Below are positions 28,760 through 36,471 of a stretch of DNA of 64,000 bases, piece by piece. The notes beneath the pieces are model-generated. The model was not told the origin of the DNA. It did no database searches and saw only the letters and a list, made by a program, of their open reading frames with translations. Positions within the stretch are counted from its first letter, which is position 1. Each line of letters starts with the position of its first letter. The DNA is from JADJPO01 sp963750395 (lineage in GTDB: Bacteria; Actinomycetota; Actinomycetes; Actinomycetales; Kineosporiaceae): contig CAVVQM010000012.1 in the NCBI GenBank assembly GCA_963750395.1, positions 372,001 to 436,000 on the forward strand, read 5' to 3'. The position numbers and the translations under genes are program-made.

Positions 28760-29782
28760 TCACGCTGCCAGCACGGCGTGGCAGCGTCGTAGGCGGTCGC
28801 GCCACCAGGCGGCACGGGCAGCGGGAGCCGCCAGCCGATGCAGGAGGTCGTCGTCCGGCTCCGCCGCCCGGACGCCGAGCAGCCCGTCGCGGACCAGGAG
28901 CGGGCGCAGGCTCACGTCACGCGACAGGAAGGCCGCGGTGCCGAGCCCGCAGGCGAACGGCAGCTGAGGCAGCGCGGCGGCCAGTCGCACGCCGGCGGAC
29001 AGACCCACGGAGGTGTCAAGGGCGGAGGAGACGACGACCGGCAACCCGTGATCGCCGCCGAGTCGTTCCGCGACCTGCAGGGCCGCCAGGACCCCGCCCA
29101 GGGGCGCCACCTTGATCACCACCACATCCGCCGCCCCGGCCACCGCCACGGCGAGCGGGTCCTCTGCCCTGCGCACGCTCTCGTCGACTGCGACCGGCAC
29201 GTCGACGCCGGTGCGGGCCAGCCGCCTGCGCAACTCGGCGAGTTCGGACAGCGACGTGCAGGGCTGCTCGGCGTACTCCAGGGTGAACGGGGCGAAGGCC
29301 GTGAGAGAGCGCAGGGCCGTCTCGACGTCCCACGCGCCGTTGGCGTCGACCCGGATCCGCCCCGTGGGCCCGAGGCCGGAACGCACCGCCGCGAGGCGGT
29401 CCACGTCGTCCGCGAGGTCCTGGCCCCGCTCGGCGACCTTGATCTTGGCGGTCGTGCAGCCGTCGAAGCGTGCCAGAACGGCGTCGACCTGCGCGGCCGC
29501 GACGGCAGGGACCGTCGCATTGACCGGGACGACGTCCCGCACCACCGGGACCGGGGACCGCCAGGCCGCCTCGATCGCCGAAGCCAGCCAACGTGCCGAC
29601 TCCGTGTCGTCGTACTCGGGGAATGGAGCGAACTCCCCCCACCCCTGCGGTCCGTGCAGGAGCACCGCCTCGCGCGCGGTGACGCCGCGGAAGCGCACCC
29701 GCAACGGAACCGTCACCACGTGCGCACCCGCCAGCAGATCATCGAGGCTGGGCAGGGGCGGTTCGGGCTGGGCGTCGGGCAT
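28760..29782 (-). CDS. menC: o-Succinylbenzoate synthase
   Basis: Enolase-superfamily dehydratase that makes o-succinylbenzoate from SHCHC. It is 340 aa and intact. Catalytic features are the KxK motif in TTAKIKVAERG, metal ligands in RVDANGAWD, EYAEQP and VAVDES, and the second lysine in VVVIKVAPLGG. The ATG at 29782 lies only 17 bases from the divergent menB start, so the two promoters must overlap each other's coding ends. About 170 bases separate its stop from the downstream repeat-protein gene. Confidence 0.92.
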   Translation of the reverse strand: MPDAQPEPPLPSLDDLLAGAHVVTVPLRVRFRGVTAREAVLLHGPQGWGEFAPFPEYDDTESARWLASAIEAAWRSPVPVVRDVVPVNATVPAVAAAQVDAVLARFDGCTTAKIKVAERGQDLADDVDRLAAVRSGLGPTGRIRVDANGAWDVETALRSLTAFAPFTLEYAEQPCTSLSELAELRRRLARTGVDVPVAVDESVRRAEDPLAVAVAGAADVVVIKVAPLGGVLAALQVAERLGGDHGLPVVVSSALDTSVGLSAGVRLAAALPQLPFACGLGTAAFLSRDVSLRPLLVRDGLLGVRAAEPDDDLLHRLAAPAARAAWWRDRLRRCHAVLAA

Positions 29783-29787
29783 CGCCC

Positions 29788-29793
29788 TATTCT
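29788..29793 (+). promoter_or_regulatory. -10 hexamer of a putative leaderless menB promoter
   Basis: TATTCT followed by six bases and the GTG start, in the 17-base gap between the divergent menC and menB starts. No ribosome site is present. Confidence 0.55.
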
Positions 29794-29799
29794 CGGGCC

Positions 29800-30765
29800 G
29801 TGAGTGAAGCCCAGCATCCCGTCTCGCAGATCCTCGATCCGTCGGCCTGGCGGGAGGTGCCTGGTTTCGACCTGACCGACGTCACCTATCACCGCTGCGT
29901 CCTGGACGGTCCGGCGGCCGGCACCGTGCGGATCGCCTTCGACCGGCCGGAGGTGCGCAATGCGTTCCGTCCGCACACGGTCGACGAGTTGTACCGGGTG
30001 CTCGACCACGCCCGGATGAGTCCCGACGTCGGGTGCGTGCTGCTGACCGGCAACGGGCCCAGCGAGAGGGACGGGGGCTGGGCGTTCTGCTCGGGAGGCG
30101 ACCAGCGGATCCGCGGTCGGTCGGGGTATCAGTACACCCGTGTGGATGCCACCTCGGGCCGGGTGGGCGAGAGCGCCGAGACCGTGGACGACGTCCGCAC
30201 CCGGGCCCACGGCGGACGGCTGCACATCCTGGAGGTGCAACGGCTGATCCGGACGATGCCGAAGGTCGTCGTCGCGGTGGTGAACGGCTGGGCCGCCGGC
30301 GGCGGGCACAGCCTGCACGTCATCTGTGATCTGACCGTCGCCAGCCGTCAGCACGCACGCTTCAAGCAGACCGACGCTGACGTCGCCTCCTTCGACGGGG
30401 GTTTCGGCTCTGCGTACCTGGCGAGAATGGTCGGGCAGAAGTTCGCTCGCGAGATCTTCTTCCTCGGCCGGACCTACGACGCCGAGACCATGCAGCGGAT
30501 GGGGGCGGTGAACCTGGTCGCCGACCACGACGAACTGGAAGCCGTTGCGCTGCAGGTGGCCGCGGAGATCAACGGCAAATCCCCGACCGCCCAGCGAATG
30601 CTGAAGTTCGCCTTCAACCTGGTGGACGACGGCCTCGTCGGCCAGCAGGTGTTCGCCGGTGAGGCAACCCGCCTCGCCTACATGACCGAGGAGGCGGTTG
30701 AGGGGCGGGACTCCTTCCTGGAGAAGCGTTCTCCCGACTGGTCGGCGTACCCCTGGTACTACTGA
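29800..30765 (+). CDS. menB: 1,4-Dihydroxy-2-naphthoyl-CoA synthase
   Basis: Crotonase-family ring-closing enzyme that converts o-succinylbenzoyl-CoA to DHNA-CoA. It is 321 aa and intact. The oxyanion-hole and substrate segments are CSGGDQRIRGRSGYQY and VVNGWAAGGGHSLHVICDL. The active-site stretch is RFKQTDADVASFDGGFGSAY. The Asp of QTDAD marks the group with its own carboxylate, whereas bicarbonate-dependent enzymes have Gly there. The C-terminus ends AYPWYY as in other actinobacterial MenB. The start is GTG with no Shine-Dalgarno sequence, fitting a leaderless transcript. Confidence 0.95.
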   Translation: MSEAQHPVSQILDPSAWREVPGFDLTDVTYHRCVLDGPAAGTVRIAFDRPEVRNAFRPHTVDELYRVLDHARMSPDVGCVLLTGNGPSERDGGWAFCSGGDQRIRGRSGYQYTRVDATSGRVGESAETVDDVRTRAHGGRLHILEVQRLIRTMPKVVVAVVNGWAAGGGHSLHVICDLTVASRQHARFKQTDADVASFDGGFGSAYLARMVGQKFAREIFFLGRTYDAETMQRMGAVNLVADHDELEAVALQVAAEINGKSPTAQRMLKFAFNLVDDGLVGQQVFAGEATRLAYMTEEAVEGRDSFLEKRSPDWSAYPWYY

Positions 30766-30785
30766 GCGAGCGTATCGGCGTCAGG

Positions 30786-31241
30786 TCAAAGGCCGGGTTC
30801 GCGGTCAGCTCTGTTCAGCTCCTCGGCGAGCATCACAAGGATGCCGCTGGGGCCGCGAACATAGGTGAGCCTGTAGGCGTCTTCATAGGTCGCCACGCCG
30901 CGCAGCGGGTGACAGCCGTGCCTCGCGGCGATCTCGAGGGCCTCGTCGATGTCGTCGACCGAGAAGGCGACGCGGTGCATGCCGATCTCGTTCGGCCGGG
31001 TGGGCTCCGTCTCGATCGCGTCGGGGTGGATGTACTCGAAGAGTTCCAGGCGACCGTTGCCACCTGGCGTCTCGAGCATGGCGATCTTGGCGTGGTTGCC
31101 ATCGAGGCCGACGGCCGTGTCGGTCCACTCTCCACTGACCGTGTCCCGCCCCAGGACGGTCAGCCCGAGATCGGTGAAGAAGGCGATCGCCGCGTCGAGG
31201 TCTCGGACAGCGATTCCGACGTTCACGAACTTGATGGGCAT
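30786..31241 (-). CDS. VOC family protein (glyoxalase/bleomycin-resistance fold)
   Basis: A 151-residue single-unit vicinal-oxygen-chelate protein. It begins MPIKFVNVGIAVRDLDAAIAFF, the usual first beta-alpha unit, and continues with HRVAFSVDDIDEALEIA and LTYVRGPSGILVMLAEELN. Putative metal ligands are His in GMHRVAF and Glu in MLAEEL. The ATG at 31241 fits a leaderless promoter seven bases upstream; the longer start at 31292 is not supported. Substrate unknown (dioxygenase, lactoylglutathione-lyase-like and resistance proteins share the fold). It is convergent with menB and begins the accessory block. Confidence 0.85.
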   Translation of the reverse strand: MPIKFVNVGIAVRDLDAAIAFFTDLGLTVLGRDTVSGEWTDTAVGLDGNHAKIAMLETPGGNGRLELFEYIHPDAIETEPTRPNEIGMHRVAFSVDDIDEALEIAARHGCHPLRGVATYEDAYRLTYVRGPSGILVMLAEELNRADREPGL

Positions 31242-31248
31242 GCGCTGC

Positions 31249-31254
31249 ACGCTA
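31249..31254 (-). promoter_or_regulatory. -10 hexamer of a putative leaderless promoter for the VOC gene
   Basis: TAGCGT on the minus strand, seven bases before the ATG at 31241, with no ribosome site between. Confidence 0.5.
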
Positions 31255-31575
31255 CAGAGTGGCGGTGATCTGCCCAGGCCGACGCTCTCCAAGACCGTGC
31301 GGTACGGCGTGGTCCTCGACCTTCACCGAGTGCGGTTCCTTCATCGGGACGATCCACCTGCACGATCCCCGTGGCTTGTGCGCCGCGTCTTGTCCGCCTT
31401 GAGGACGATCTTCGTCGGGCGCAGCGCTGTGAGCGCCATTCCCAGCAGGTCTTCGAGTTGGAGCACCCAGGACAGTGACCAGAGTCGTCCGCGACTACAT
31501 CCTGATCGGATGAGCGTGATCCTGACCGGATGAGCGTGCCGATCCCGCACCGGCACGGTCGGTCTCGGGAACCTT
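31255..31575. other. intergenic stretch without a recognisable gene
   Basis: Short ORFs here give no recognisable protein. The only structure is an imperfect 20-base direct duplication near 31498-31537 (ATCCTGAYCGGATGAGCGTG). It may be the worn remnant of a lost gene. Confidence 0.5.
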
Positions 31576-32208
31576 CTAGTCGAGCCGCGACACCACGTCC
31601 AGCAGGGCGTCGGCGACCTCCTCGGGTGCCGTGAGCAGATGGAGATGACGCCCATCAAGGCGCCGCACCACCCAGCCGCTCTTCTCAGCGAGAGTCATCT
31701 GTTCGGCGTAGGCGTCTCCGAACGCGATGTAGCCGGAGCGTTGCATCGGCCACCCCGCGGGCGCAGGCGGCTCGTCGAGCAACAGCCGCAGAGGCACACG
31801 TGGCTCGTGGGTCGTGACCACGTCCCAGTGCTCCCCGACCGCGGCATGGATGTCCTCAGGCGGCCACCATGTCGACCAGGGGGCGAGGAGCCCGTCGGGC
31901 AGTTCGCGTGCACGAAGGAACTCGATCCATTCCGAATCCGACCTGCCACCTGGCAGAAGCGAGTCCAGGCATACGAGCTTTGCCCCCACTTCATCGGCCA
32001 CAGCCGGGCCGAACCGGCCGGCGTTGGAGTGAGGTATCACGACGTCGGCCCCGTTTGCGGCCGCAACGAACCCAGCCAGCACCCGCGACGTGTCGGCTGC
32101 GGCGCCGCGGGCCACCACCACCTGGTGCCCGCGGTCTTCCAGCGCCGCTGCGAGCAGATCGGCCACCGTCGGCGTTGTCAGGGGACTCGGCAGCAGACAG
32201 AGTCGCAT
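31576..32208 (-). CDS. alpha/beta-hydrolase-like protein
   Basis: About 210 residues from the ATG at 32208. The N-terminus RLCLLPSPLTTPTVADLLAAAL and the stretch VVIPHSNAGRFGPAVADEVG resemble the beta strand and nucleophile elbow (HS-x-AG in place of GHSxG) of small actinobacterial alpha/beta hydrolases. It also has a WWPPEDIHAAVGEHW insert and a C-terminal conserved His (GRHLHLLTAPEEVADAL). If so, Ser in HSN would be the nucleophile and the late His the base. It follows the TfoX gene by 26 bases on the same strand and is the last gene of the ArsR-led run. Substrate unknown, and assignment from motifs only. Confidence 0.6.
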   Translation of the reverse strand: MRLCLLPSPLTTPTVADLLAAALEDRGHQVVVARGAAADTSRVLAGFVAAANGADVVIPHSNAGRFGPAVADEVGAKLVCLDSLLPGGRSDSEWIEFLRARELPDGLLAPWSTWWPPEDIHAAVGEHWDVVTTHEPRVPLRLLLDEPPAPAGWPMQRSGYIAFGDAYAEQMTLAEKSGWVVRRLDGRHLHLLTAPEEVADALLDVVSRLD

Positions 32209-32234
32209 GCGGCGATCGTGCCCCGTGACGTGCT

Positions 32235-32594
32235 TCATGACTGCGTGGGCTTGCGCTGGGCGAGGTAACGGGTGGCCGTCTCGAGCCAGCCGACGAGTGC
32301 CGAGTCGCTGCGCAGAGCTCTGGCTTCGACTCGTATCCACCCTTCCCCCATCGAGCGACCGGTCCCCATCTCCGCGCGGGATGCACCGGGACGTTTCAGC
32401 AGTCTTGCGTCCTCGGCGGGGTCCACGCGGACAAGCAGACCGCCGTCCTTGTGCGCTGCTACCGCCATCGCGTCATCGACCATGACGGCGATCGCACCGA
32501 ACATGCGCACCTCCCGCAGTTGCCCATCCGGAAGCAACGCCCGCACCCGGTCGACCAGCTCGCGCGCCGGGTCGTCACCGGTCCCTTGCTTCAT
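32235..32594 (-). CDS. TfoX/Sxy N-terminal-domain protein
   Basis: A 119-residue protein consisting only of the TfoX N-terminal domain: LVDRVRALL, then REVRMFGAIAVMVDDAMAVAAHKDGGLLVRVDPAEDARLL and the late GEGWIRVEA. In gamma-proteobacteria TfoX/Sxy links to competence, but single-domain actinobacterial homologues are stand-alone proteins of unknown role. The ATG overlaps the stop of the upstream SRPBCC/SnoaL gene (ATGA), so translation is coupled. Confidence 0.82.
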   Translation of the reverse strand: MKQGTGDDPARELVDRVRALLPDGQLREVRMFGAIAVMVDDAMAVAAHKDGGLLVRVDPAEDARLLKRPGASRAEMGTGRSMGEGWIRVEARALRSDSALVGWLETATRYLAQRKPTQS

Positions 32595-33418
32595 GCCGGC
32601 TGCTGCTCGCGCGGGACGTAGCCGAGGCGGTCGAAGGCGAGACGGATCTCGACGATCTGCCCTTCTCGCACCGTGAACAGTTCGCTCGCCAACGTCGTTG
32701 TCGTGACTGCGGTCTGCGGGAAGTACCACAGCGCGACCCGTGCCCCATCGGTCATTCGGGTGTGTTCGGGTGCGCCTGTCAACATGGGCACGAAGCCGGT
32801 GAGGTATGCGCGCCAGTCACCCTTTGTGCTGACGTTCTCATCAGGGGCGAAACAGCGAACGTCCTCCGACACATAGGTCAGGGCTTGATCGACGTCGCCG
32901 CTGGTCCAGGCTTGGTGATAGGCCTCCACGACAGACAGTGCATCCTCATCAACGTTCGACATCGTCGCTCCTTCAGGTGGTAGGTGCTCGGGCGCGGGTT
33001 TCCAGGGATCGGGCGGGAGTTGCTCGCCTGCGGCGGCCCGCGCGAGACGGGGCAGGAAATGACTCCACCCCTTCGCGTGACCGGGAACCTCGCCCGTGGG
33101 CAGATCGGTGTGGACGACCTCGACCCGGGTCCCGGCGCGGATCGGCGTCAGTTCGAAGGACACCGTCGACGCGCCAGGAGGCAGGCTCTCGTTGCCGGCG
33201 AACCCCCAGGAGACCGTCACCCGTCGAGGTGGATCCACCTCGAGGAACATGCCCCGCGCGGGGTAGCCGGCGATGTCCACCGCGAACTGTCCGCCGGGCA
33301 CGGGGTCAAGCGATGCCCACTGTCCCATCCACGACGTCATGCCCGCGTCGGTCACCAAGAACTCGAAGACGACCTCCGGGGTCGCCTCGATGTCGATCGA
33401 GCTCCGGTGCTCAGTCAT
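32591..33418 (-). CDS. SRPBCC (AHSA1-like) domain fused to a SnoaL-like domain
   Basis: A 275-residue protein with two independent folds. Residues 1-150 form an AHSA1/SRPBCC ligand-binding domain (SIDIEATPEVVFEFLVTDAGM, VDPPRRVTVSWGFAGNE, GWSHFLPRL). Residues about 153-275 form an NTF2/SnoaL-like domain (ALSVVEAYHQAWTSGDVDQAL, EIRLAFDRLGYVP). The second domain begins with an ATG at 32962 that has GAAGGAG six bases upstream, and a TGA lies in the neighbouring frame just before it. This suggests two formerly separate genes joined by a stop loss or frameshift. It follows arsR with an eight-base overlap, the common arsR-SRPBCC pair. Ligand unknown. Confidence 0.8.
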   Translation of the reverse strand: MTEHRSSIDIEATPEVVFEFLVTDAGMTSWMGQWASLDPVPGGQFAVDIAGYPARGMFLEVDPPRRVTVSWGFAGNESLPPGASTVSFELTPIRAGTRVEVVHTDLPTGEVPGHAKGWSHFLPRLARAAAGEQLPPDPWKPAPEHLPPEGATMSNVDEDALSVVEAYHQAWTSGDVDQALTYVSEDVRCFAPDENVSTKGDWRAYLTGFVPMLTGAPEHTRMTDGARVALWYFPQTAVTTTTLASELFTVREGQIVEIRLAFDRLGYVPREQQPA

Positions 33419-33743
33419 CGACGCTCCCGGTCGTCGATTCCACCGCACGCTTCAACGCGCTCAACCGTTCGGGCCAGAAGTCGTCGAAGAAGCCTTTGCC
33501 GACGGCGAGTCCCTCCACGCGCACGGCGAACAGATGACGCGTGCCAGACCGCGCACCGGTGACCAGACCTGCTGCACCAAGGACTTTCAGGTGGTGAGAC
33601 ACGATCTGCTGCGACAGACCCAGCGTGTCGGCGATCTCTCCGACCGCGCACCGCTGGTTGCGGACGACCGCCAGTATGGCGCGACGGTTCCTGTCCGCGA
33701 GCGCGTGGAACGTTCGATCCAACGCCATCGCAGGGTCGCTCAT
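33411..33743 (-). CDS. ArsR family winged-helix repressor
   Basis: A 110-residue dimeric repressor with the wHTH core RTFHALADRNRRAILAVV, CAVGEIADTLGLSQQIVSHHLKVL and GLVTGARSGTRHLFAV. The metal-binding ELCVCDL motif of true ArsR/SmtB is absent, so it is probably of the SRPBCC-linked, non-metal group. It heads a minus-strand operon with the SRPBCC/SnoaL, TfoX and hydrolase genes. The ATG has AGGAGG at optimal distance. Confidence 0.88.
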   Translation of the reverse strand: MSDPAMALDRTFHALADRNRRAILAVVRNQRCAVGEIADTLGLSQQIVSHHLKVLGAAGLVTGARSGTRHLFAVRVEGLAVGKGFFDDFWPERLSALKRAVESTTGSVDD

Positions 33744-33773
33744 CGTGCACCTCCTGGCCCCACGGTATCACCA

Positions 33774-33785
33774 ACAAGCGTTTGT
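33774..33785. promoter_or_regulatory. possible operator upstream of arsR
   Basis: ACAAGCGTTTGT, with four-base symmetric ends, next to TTTGTACAAA. It lies 31 bases before the arsR start in the expected promoter region. Weak evidence from symmetry only. Confidence 0.25.
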
Positions 33786-33927
33786 ACAAATCAAGACGGT
33801 GGTTTACGGGCAGGTGGCTGTTTCGGTACCCGCGGGATCGGCCGATGTGCGAAATGGGTCAGGGCCCGCACAGGCGCTTGGCGGCTACCGTGGTAGTCGA
33901 CCAGAGCTAGGGAGGCACGGCACGACC

Positions 33928-34665
33928 ATGCTGCCCGAGGAGATACTGCTGGAACGCTTGGTCACCGAAGCCCGGCTCCTCGTAAACGCCTTCGGGTGCT
34001 GCGACCCGGCCGCGCCGGTGCCCGGCCTGGAGTGGGACGCGCGGACCGTTGCTACGCATGTCGGCGCAGTGCATCGATGGGCGGCCGACATCGTCGCGCG
34101 CAGGTTGGCGACCAACGAGAGTGGCGGCAGTGCGGCCTTCTGGCCACCCGACGCGAACGACGCCCGGCTGGCCAGGTGGTTGGACGACGGGGCCGCTCTG
34201 CTCATCGCCGCCTTGCGTGCAGCACCGGCGACGCTGGAGTGCTTCACGTTCATCCCAGGTGTCACGCCCCGGCGGTTCTGGATCCGGCGACAGGCGCACG
34301 AAACGGCGATTCACCGCGCCGATCTGGAGGCCGCGGCCGGCAGGCCAGTGACCCCGGTTGAGGCGTCCTTCGCGCAGGACGGTTTCGGCGAGATCGTCGG
34401 CGCTTTCGCCACTGAGCCGGGCTTCGCCACCGACCGCCCGGGCCGGTTGCTGCTCAATGCCTCCGACGGACCGGGATGGATGGTCATCTTCGGCGGCGAT
34501 CGCAACCGCGTCGAATCCGGCGATCTCGCCGGGGCCGAGGCCGATGCGGTCGTCGGCGGAAGCAGCGACGAGCTCTACCGCTGGGCCTGGAACCGCCCCT
34601 CCACCGCGACCGCGGCCGGCGACCCCGACGTCCTCGACTCGTGGCGCGCGGTGCGCGTGCACTGA
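33928..34665 (+). CDS. Maleylpyruvate-isomerase family, mycothiol-dependent-type (MDMPI) protein
   Basis: A 245-residue protein of the DinB-like/MDMPI_N group. The N-terminal four-helix part contains WDARTVATHVGAVHRWAADIV, and WIRRQAHETAIHRADLEAAAG gives the usual metal histidines (HVGAVH region and HETAIHRAD). The MDMPI_C-like C-terminal part includes SSDELYRWAWNR. The family uses mycothiol, the low-molecular-weight thiol of Actinobacteria, which agrees with the organism. Substrate unknown. The ATG at 33928 has GGGAGG about ten bases upstream. It is divergent from arsR. Confidence 0.83.
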   Translation: MLPEEILLERLVTEARLLVNAFGCCDPAAPVPGLEWDARTVATHVGAVHRWAADIVARRLATNESGGSAAFWPPDANDARLARWLDDGAALLIAALRAAPATLECFTFIPGVTPRRFWIRRQAHETAIHRADLEAAAGRPVTPVEASFAQDGFGEIVGAFATEPGFATDRPGRLLLNASDGPGWMVIFGGDRNRVESGDLAGAEADAVVGGSSDELYRWAWNRPSTATAAGDPDVLDSWRAVRVH

Positions 34666-34718
34666 CGCTCGCCGATCAGGACCCGATTCGGCGCCCCGTC
34701 CGGACTGCGCGCGATCGG

Positions 34719-35030
34719 TCACTCGGGGAGGGGAGCGGCCCACTCGGCACGTTTGATCAAACAGAAGGGATGTCCGGCAGGGTCGGCGAACACGTCTTTG
34801 CCGTCGTGCCTCGTAGCGCCGAGCGCAAGGACGCGGGGCGTCGCGGTGGCCACGTTCTCGACCATGACGTCGAGGTGCATTTGCTGCGGGATGGCTGTGC
34901 CGGGCCACGTCGGTGGTCTGTGGTCGGGGGCGAGTTGGAACGCGAGCCCGGATGTCGTGGCGTCGTAGCACCTAGCGAGGCCTCGAGGATCAGGGCAGTC
35001 CAGGATGAGGTGGTGCAGCCGCCCGCGCAC
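34719..35030 (-). CDS. Shortened VOC family protein
   Basis: A 103-residue protein. The start, LHHLILDCPDPRGLARCYDA, and the second half, PPTWPGTAIPQQMHLDVMVENV and GATRHDGKDVFADPAGHPFCLI, match the small VOC proteins of Actinobacteria. The stretch between is only about ten residues (TTSGLAFQLA) where relatives have a further strand-turn-strand, so about 15-20 residues appear deleted without a frame change. The GTG start has no clear ribosome site. An ATG at 35040 lies in another frame. It could be a decaying gene or a degenerate but expressed protein. Confidence 0.65.
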   Translation of the reverse strand: MRGRLHHLILDCPDPRGLARCYDATTSGLAFQLAPDHRPPTWPGTAIPQQMHLDVMVENVATATPRVLALGATRHDGKDVFADPAGHPFCLIKRAEWAAPLPE

Positions 35031-35140
35031 CCGTTCATGGTCTCACCCAGGACGCCACCAGCTTCTGCACGCTGCTGCTCAGTCCCCGTTGACCGTGCCC
35101 GGCCGCCCTGGAATCTGAGTGGCTGCCGGCGTTGTTCCAC

Positions 35141-35163
35141 TTGATGTTAGGCACTAACATTAA
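35141..35163. promoter_or_regulatory. TetR operator overlapping a leaderless promoter
   Basis: Perfect palindrome ATGTTAG-GCA-CTAACAT at 35144-35160, extending as TT..AA outward with one mismatch. The right arm contains TAACAT (35155-35160), a -10 hexamer seven bases before the tetR ATG. This fits direct autorepression of the tetR-ABC operon. Confidence 0.75.
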
Positions 35164-35167
35164 GGGT

Positions 35168-35740
35168 ATGGTGGTCACGAGTCCGAACAGGACCGCGCGC
35201 ACCCGTGCGCGGCTGCAGGCAGCGGCACTGAAGCTGTTCTCCGAGCAGGGGTACGACGCGACGACCGTCGAGCAGATCGCGCGGGAGGCCGGAGTCAGTC
35301 ACATGACGTTCTTCCGGCACTTCCCGACGAAGGACGCCGTCGTGCTCGATGACGGCTTCGATCCGGCCATCGCGGCTGCGGTGGCCGTCGCACCGACTGG
35401 CCTCCCGCCTCTGACGCGCGTGTGCGCGGGACTCCGCGCCGCGCTCACGCACGTGGACCTGCCTGGGCAGGAGGAGGTCCGGCTCCGGGTCAGGATCGCC
35501 GCGGACCATCCGGCGCTCCGCGCCGGCACCTACGCCGCCACGGAGGCCACCCAGGAGGCGATCACCGAGGTCCTCGTCGCCGATGGTGTCAGTCCCTTCG
35601 AGGCCCGGGTCGCCTCGGCCGCGGCGCTGGCCGCACTCACCGTCGCCCTGCTCGAGTGGTGCCTCGGCGACCACGACGACCCGATGTCGAGCCGGCTCAG
35701 CGCCGCACTCGACGTGCTCGACGGGACGGCGAGGCGATGA
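35168..35740 (+). CDS. TetR family transcriptional regulator
   Basis: A 190-residue repressor. The N-terminal HTH is ARLQAAALKLFSEQGYDATTVEQIAREAGVSHMTFFRHFPTKDAVV, typical of TetR, followed by a variable ligand domain with ALAALTVALLEWCLGDHDDP. The start at 35168 is chosen because the family pattern begins within ten residues and the promoter palindrome ends eight bases upstream. The longer start at 35132 would put the operator inside the coding sequence. The stop overlaps the ABC ATPase start (ATGA), so repressor and transporter form one operon, probably induced by the transporter's substrate. Confidence 0.92.
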   Translation: MVVTSPNRTARTRARLQAAALKLFSEQGYDATTVEQIAREAGVSHMTFFRHFPTKDAVVLDDGFDPAIAAAVAVAPTGLPPLTRVCAGLRAALTHVDLPGQEEVRLRVRIAADHPALRAGTYAATEATQEAITEVLVADGVSPFEARVASAAALAALTVALLEWCLGDHDDPMSSRLSAALDVLDGTARR

Positions 35741-36471
35741 GCGCCCTGCAGATCCGCCGCCTGGCGCACCGCTACGACGACACCGCCGTGCTGCACGACG
35801 TCGACCTCTCCGTCGCTTCTGGCGAGGTGCACGCGCTGGTCGGCTTCAACGGGGCCGGCAAGTCGACTCTGATGCGCGCCGCTCTGGGCATGGTCCGGCC
35901 CGAGGGTGGTGTCGTCCGCATCGATGGCGTCGAGGTTGCGCACCTCGACACCGTGGGGTGGAGCCGTGTGGGGCACCTGATCGACACGCCGTTCGTCTAC
36001 CCCGAGCTGACGGTCAGGGAGAACCTCTGGGCGGCCGCGCGTCTGCACGGCGTGCCCGCCTCAGAAGCCAGGGCCCGCGCCGACCGGACGCTGGCCGACC
36101 TCGAGCTCGGGCCGTGGGCGGACCGCCGTGCATCGGCGCTCTCCCAGGGCAACCGGCAGCGCGTCGGCCTGGGCAGCGCGCTCGTGCACGACCCGCGGCT
36201 GCTCGTCCTGGACGAACCCACCAACGCCCTCGACCCGGCCGGGGTGCTGCTGCTGCGCGAGCTGCTGCTGGCGCGCGCCGCCGCCGGGGTGGCTGCTCTG
36301 GTCTCCAGCCACCACCTGGACGAGGTGGCTCGGATCGCCGACCGCGTGAGCGTCATCCATGCCGGCACGATCGTGGGCGAGCTGGACCCGCACGGCGTCG
36401 ATCTGGAGCGAGCGTTCTTCGCGAAGGTGCACGCCGCCGACGCGGCCAGGCGCGTGGAGACGGTCCGATGA
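35737..36471 (+). CDS. ABC transporter ATP-binding protein
   Basis: A 244-residue nucleotide-binding subunit of an ABC-2-type exporter. Walker A is GFNGAGKSTL, the signature is ALSQGNRQRVGLGSAL (SQGN replaces the usual SGGQ), Walker B is LLVLDEPTNALDP, and the switch histidine is in LVSSHHLDEVA. It lies between the TetR regulator and its permease, overlapping both by four bases. The substrate is probably a drug, peptide or lipid, and no more can be said. Confidence 0.93.
   Translation: MSALQIRRLAHRYDDTAVLHDVDLSVASGEVHALVGFNGAGKSTLMRAALGMVRPEGGVVRIDGVEVAHLDTVGWSRVGHLIDTPFVYPELTVRENLWAAARLHGVPASEARARADRTLADLELGPWADRRASALSQGNRQRVGLGSALVHDPRLLVLDEPTNALDPAGVLLLRELLLARAAAGVAALVSSHHLDEVARIADRVSVIHAGTIVGELDPHGVDLERAFFAKVHAADAARRVETVR

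Noticed and set aside
31498..31537. Imperfect 20-base direct repeat as a mobile element footprint
   Set aside because: No transposase, inverted ends or matching copy elsewhere in the window.
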